Assembly: GCA_902803125.1 (NCBI GenBank) | Contig: CADCOZ010000014.1 | Span: 1-8,343, forward strand | Direction of reading: 5' to 3' | Length of the DNA stretch: 8,343 bases | From: an uncultured Ruminococcus sp. | GTDB lineage: Bacteria; Bacillota; Clostridia; Oscillospirales; Acutalibacteraceae | The notes under the pieces: generated by a model | What the model saw: only the letters and a program-made list of their open reading frames with translations | What the model was told of the DNA's origin: nothing | Database searches by the model: none | Shown here: piece after piece, positions 5,713 to 8,343 of the stretch | Layout: each line of letters starts with the position of its first letter | Position numbering within the stretch: position 1 is the first letter of the stretch | Program-made: the position numbers and the translations under genes

Positions 5713-8343
5713 TGAGGTATCCTCATAATGCGGTGTCGTGAAGTCGTTGTAGGTATAGACAGTCTTTGTCAGACTCTCCACATCCACACTGACAACCGGC
5801 GGTTCAGGGGTACCGGTTATTTCATAGGTCGTTGTTGGTGTCAGATTGGGCGCCACAATACTCTTGTTGATATCATAGGTCGGTGTTGCGGTCTTGCCCT
5901 TGTACCACAGTTCAAACACACCGCCGTCCAAACCGTTGTGGTAGTGGTCGGACTTATAGATGCTCAGTTTCGGAGTCTTGCGGGGGTTGGGATAATCGGC
6001 GGCAACAATCTGTTCGCCGGCTTTATCCTCCAAGGTCATCAGCTTGCCTGACAAGCTGTTATCCACCGTGTAGCCATAAGGCGACTGCACTTCATAGAAG
6101 AAGTAGGTACCAAAGGTCAGGTCGGTGACCTCAATCTTGCCGTTGATGGTCTGATACGGTCCGTAGCGGTACTGTAACGCATCGCCTATCAGCGGGAAGT
6201 GAATAGAGGCTTGACCCTGATCACTCCAGTTTCTCGACTTCTCATAGCCGAAATCCCAGTAGGGTGCCAGAACGGAAGCATTCGGTTCCTCGTGCGGTGC
6301 CTTTTCCGGATCCAGTTGTGTCAATACGGCTGTATAGTGTTCTTCCCAAACGCTGTCATCGGCATCGGCATCATCTGTCATGCCTTTGGGCTTCAGCTTG
6401 ATGAGATAATAGGTCGCCGGTGAAGCCGAAATCGTACTGCCGTTTTCCGCATCGGTCTTGGTGAGTACCAAATGCGTCTGCTGTACGTTTTCGGGGTTCC
6501 TCAGATACAGCATATGTTCGTGTTTGCCTTCTGACAGAGTGGTGTGGTATTCCGTATCCAGATAGAACACATCGGCATTCGGGTTTTCCGGTGCATCATC
6601 GGGTTCGAGATAATCACTTGTAATGCCGCTAACACCTGACGGTGAAACGCCGCTGACAGTCCGCAGAATACGGGTGACCGTATCGCCTACTGTTTCATGA
6701 CCGGATTCCGGTGTTTCCACTTCCTCCACCCTGAACCAGTAGTCCATGGTGTCGTCAGCATCATCTGTTGTGCCGTGGTTGTTATAGTGCTTCGGGTCGT
6801 TTTTGTCGAGATGGTAGCCGTCCGGCGGAAGGATTTCCACCAGCTTATAGGTCTTGCCGGAGGGCAGGTTCTGGAACTTCAGACCGCCCACGGTATCACT
6901 GACAAATTCAGAATACTTGGTCAGGTTCGTTCCGTTGTTCTCATACTTTTCACGATACTGTGCCAATGTTTCAGGGGTAAACTGCGATTCATCCAGATAG
7001 ACATAGGTATTATCGGAGCTGTTCAGGGGCTTATAGATCTCCATCAGCTTCCAGTTATTCGTTCCTACGTCCCAGACATACAGCTTGAAATGTGCATCGG
7101 CCAAGCCTTTCTTGATACTATACTCTCGTTCATAGGTACCGTCAATCTTTTTCAGTTCAATACCGCCGGTCTGCTGAATGTTCTTGACCTTCAGCTGAAC
7201 ATTTTGCCACTGACTCAGTGCTTCGTTGACATCGGTTGTGGCCGGATTGTCATTGTTAACAGCTGTTTTCTCCAGCGGCGGATAGACAACCTTTTCATAA
7301 TCGGTGCTGCCCACATTGGCAGGTACTGTTTCCTGCACATCATAGCCTCTGATATTATCTTCTTCTACGAAGTAGTAGAAAACCTTGTTATCATAGCTGT
7401 AAGCGGGCAGGTAACCGGCGTAATCCTGCGGCAGACTGCCGTTTCGCTCCACATAGTTCTTCGACAAGCCGGTATTGAGCTTATAGCCCGACTGGCCGGC
7501 CTGTGTTTGGCTCGGATAGAGCGGATCGGAACCGGTGCCGTCATAATGACTCGGGTCAATCGGAATAACCAAGTCGCCAAACATTGTGGTACTGGTGGTT
7601 GTCGAACCGGTTGTGACACTGTCAGGGAATGTATCGGTTTCGAGTATGTTATCGGGATCCCATGTGGGATGTAAATTGGTGCCGTCATGCTGTACCGGTG
7701 CATTATACTTGAGTTCATCAACGGGACTGTCGGCGTAGGTGCTGTTCACCGGCCGCTCGGTGGTTCTGTGCAGATGAACCGTTACATCGGTTTCGGGAGC
7801 ATTGGCAGACGGAATATAGGTTTCCCACTGCTTAGTAGCGGTTACCTTCATCACCGGCAGGGTGTTGACCAAATCATAGCGGTGATAGATGGGTTCCGTA
7901 CTGCCGCTGTACTGCGATACCGTTGCATAATAGACAGTATCTGCGGTGGTCTGGGACAGCTGTTTGTTCCATGTATTGCCGGACTGTGTATAGTGGCTGG
8001 TGTCGTCCGTATACGCAAATGGCAGGGTATCAAACAGATAGTTCCAGTGTGTGTCGCCGTAATCAATGCCTGCATAGGTTTCGGTCAAGCCGCTGTCCGT
8101 GCGGGGTGTTGGCTTTTCGTTGGCTTCATATTCAATGACCGCACCCGTCTTGTCATAGACCGGCACATTCGGAATGATGATGTACTCGTTATTGTGGATA
8201 ACGGAAGCACCATCGGTATTGGTTTCCGTCACAACCGTACTGCCCGTTTTCGGAATCGTATAGTGCTTCGGTGTGCTTTCTCCCTCGACGGTGTAGTATT
8301 CAAATACAATCTTGGTCGGGTCGTACTTTGCATTAGCGGCAGC
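5710..8343 (-). CDS. SpaA/CnaB-type surface protein, upstream segment (5' end outside window, ends at TGA)
   Basis: This segment encodes 877 residues, open at the right edge, ending ...HYEDTS at TGA 5712-5710. The GTG at 8232 is only the first possible start codon; 37 in-frame codons precede it with no stop and no clear ribosome site, so the true start lies upstream. Numbering from that GTG, a Cna_B-type domain spans about 128-300 (MKVTATKQW, then YYFVEEDNIRGY). A SpaA/CnaB domain spans 357-475 (IELKKIDG, then LVEILPPDGY) and another 586-725 (LVLTKTD, then FFYEVQSPYGY). The opening half of a fourth lies at 754-780 (KLSIYKSD, GGVFELWYK). The lysine and the E before the P-x-GY motif are the classical isopeptide-forming pair of the family. 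There is no cysteine in the segment, as is usual for exported proteins of Gram-positive anaerobes. Such domains build stiff, protease-resistant stalks. If TGA terminates, the product has no cell-wall anchor and half a domain at its end. Confidence 0.8.
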   Translation of the reverse strand, partial: AAANAKYDPTKIVFEYYTVEGESTPKHYTIPKTGSTVVTETNTDGASVIHNNEYIIIPNVPVYDKTGAVIEYEANEKPTPRTDSGLTETYAGIDYGDTHWNYLFDTLPFAYTDDTSHYTQSGNTWNKQLSQTTADTVYYATVSQYSGSTEPIYHRYDLVNTLPVMKVTATKQWETYIPSANAPETDVTVHLHRTTERPVNSTYADSPVDELKYNAPVQHDGTNLHPTWDPDNILETDTFPDSVTTGSTTTSTTMFGDLVIPIDPSHYDGTGSDPLYPSQTQAGQSGYKLNTGLSKNYVERNGSLPQDYAGYLPAYSYDNKVFYYFVEEDNIRGYDVQETVPANVGSTDYEKVVYPPLEKTAVNNDNPATTDVNEALSQWQNVQLKVKNIQQTGGIELKKIDGTYEREYSIKKGLADAHFKLYVWDVGTNNWKLMEIYKPLNSSDNTYVYLDESQFTPETLAQYREKYENNGTNLTKYSEFVSDTVGGLKFQNLPSGKTYKLVEILPPDGYHLDKNDPKHYNNHGTTDDADDTMDYWFRVEEVETPESGHETVGDTVTRILRTVSGVSPSGVSGITSDYLEPDDAPENPNADVFYLDTEYHTTLSEGKHEHMLYLRNPENVQQTHLVLTKTDAENGSTISASPATYYLIKLKPKGMTDDADADDSVWEEHYTAVLTQLDPEKAPHEEPNASVLAPYWDFGYEKSRNWSDQGQASIHFPLIGDALQYRYGPYQTINGKIEVTDLTFGTYFFYEVQSPYGYTVDNSLSGKLMTLEDKAGEQIVAADYPNPRKTPKLSIYKSDHYHNGLDGGVFELWYKGKTATPTYDINKSIVAPNLTPTTTYEITGTPEPPVVSVDVESLTKTVYTYNDFTTPHYEDTS
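5712..5726. repeat. Perfect 6-bp inverted repeat touching the TGA
   Basis: On the minus strand the sequence ATGAGG-ATA-CCTCAT forms a 6-bp stem with a 3-base loop, and its last T is the first base of the TGA. A GAGG within it lies 7 bases before an ATG (5713-5711), but that ATG is out of frame and reaches a stop after eight codons. A stem of this size is expected by chance about twice in a window this long, so a function is doubtful. Confidence 0.35.
5893..5973 (-). other. Opening half of a split CnaB domain
   Basis: PKLSIYKSDHYHNGLDGGVFELWYKG follows the standard first two CnaB strands, with Lys at 5955-5953. No E-x-x-P-x-GY closing motif occurs before the repeat array begins about 90 residues later. 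The nearest orphan closing half in the reconstructed protein is at 1429-1349. This suggests that the array is inserted inside this domain. It could instead be a degenerate domain. Confidence 0.55.
6058..6477 (-). other. SpaA/CnaB isopeptide domain with long acidic insertion
   Basis: The opening strand THLVLTKTDAENG holds the predicted lysine. ATYYLIKLKPKG corresponds to the second strand. LTFGTYFFYEVQSPYGY provides the acid and the P-x-GY closing motif. A loop of nearly 90 residues, with an acidic stretch DDADADDSVW, separates the halves, so the domain is about 140 residues, longer than most. Confidence 0.75.
6808..7164 (-). other. SpaA/CnaB isopeptide domain
   Basis: The opening strand GGIELKKIDG carries two candidate lysines. 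LADAHFKLYVWD matches the 'L.ga.F.Ly' strand. The end has LPSGKTYKLVEILPPDGY, where the Glu before the P-P-D-G-Y is the expected acid partner. At about 120 residues it is near the family norm. An acidic loop (TTDDADDTMDYW) follows. Confidence 0.8.
7333..7851 (-). other. Cna_B-type stalk domain
   Basis: The domain opens with MKVTATKQWE, which resembles the V-x-K-x-W opening strand of Cna B-type repeats, followed by TDVTVHLHRT. It closes with FYYFVEEDNIRGYDV, matching the 'YYVEE..v.GY' ending. The likely isopeptide pair is the Lys of ATKQW with a Glu of VEE. The roughly 110-residue Thr/Pro/Asp-rich middle (including a TTGSTTTSTTM run) makes it longer than the usual 70-100 residues. Confidence 0.65.
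7863..8343 (-). other. End of a preceding Cna_B-type domain and linker
   Basis: The first 160 or so residues in the window include VYDKTGAVIEYEANE, then about 75 residues rich in Thr, Asp and Tyr, then PIYHRYDLVNT just before the next domain. A 'Y...LVNT' strand leading directly into a K-containing strand is typical of tandem Cna_B units. This is therefore probably the end of another stalk domain whose beginning is beyond 8343. No catalytic motif is visible. Confidence 0.5.

Larger units (their letters stand above)
1..8343 (-). pseudogene. Giant CnaB/CBM26-like surface adhesin gene, interior part, broken by one TGA and one -1 frameshift
   Basis: Three consecutive minus-strand open segments encode one continuous domain architecture, so they are best read as one gene with both ends outside the window. 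The segments are 8343-5713 (877 codons), 5709-2356 (about 1,118 codons, same frame) and 2356-2 (785 codons, frame -1). The first two are separated only by a TGA at 5712-5710. The second and third are separated by a shift at a four-A run at 2359-2356. The frameshift divides one module whose two halves pair well with its neighbour, and a CnaB domain appears to be split between the first and third segments. All 53 tryptophans are TGG, so a recoded TGA is unlikely. The role is inferred to be an exported adhesin with an isopeptide stalk and carbohydrate-binding modules. Whether the gene is a true pseudogene, a phase-variable gene, or an intact gene with two sequence errors cannot be decided here. 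Confidence 0.7.

Noticed and set aside
8230..8232. GTG as the start of the upstream segment
   Set aside because: The frame is open for 37 more codons to the window edge, with protein of the same style, and no ribosome site or signal peptide is seen at the GTG.
1..8343. tRNA, rRNA, CRISPR, insertion sequence, promoter or terminator
   Set aside because: The window is fully covered by the minus-strand frames. I found no array of short identical repeats, no transposase motifs and no stem followed by a T-run on the minus strand.

Overview
The whole window reads as the interior of one giant gene on the minus strand. It enters at the right edge (8343) and is still open at the left edge (1). There is no intergenic DNA, RNA gene, promoter, terminator, CRISPR array or transposase; every long plus-strand frame is an antisense shadow. 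The product looks like a very large extracellular adhesin of a Gram-positive gut-type bacterium. The proposal of Bacillota, class Clostridia (an Oscillospiraceae/Ruminococcaceae-like commensal) is inferred from the CnaB/SpaA style, the roughly 50% GC and the standard genetic code. It is not proven. The signal peptide and any sortase anchor would lie outside the window.

Layout in transcription order (right to left). From 8343 to 5713 is a stalk of CnaB/SpaA-type isopeptide domains, followed by the first half of another CnaB domain. At 5712-5710 a single TGA interrupts the frame, and the same frame stays open on the other side. From 5709 to 2356 is an array of two interleaved module types: aromatic-rich modules resembling starch-binding CBM26, and a roughly 100-residue module ending in IPxxAxxF..NNG. 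At 2359-2356, in the middle of a CBM26-like module, the reading frame shifts by -1. From 2356 to 2 the new frame finishes that module, adds one more copy of the second module, supplies what looks like the missing second half of the split CnaB domain, and continues with further CnaB-type domains.

Joining the three segments gives at least about 2,780 continuous residues with 53 TGG tryptophans and only one TGA. The two lesions are each explained by one base: a substitution giving TGA, and one A missing from a four-A run. They may be assembly errors, real pseudogenisation, or less likely recoding or an on/off state. The frameshift sits at the sharp edge of an AT-rich patch (about 2356-2860, 40% GC against about 50-57% in sampled flanks) whose codon choice differs from the flanks, which suggests a module-swap recombination junction.

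As a working model (inference), the CnaB domains form a rigid, protease-resistant stalk. The inserted modules, about 1,500 residues long, form a carbohydrate-binding head, possibly for starch or other glucans.
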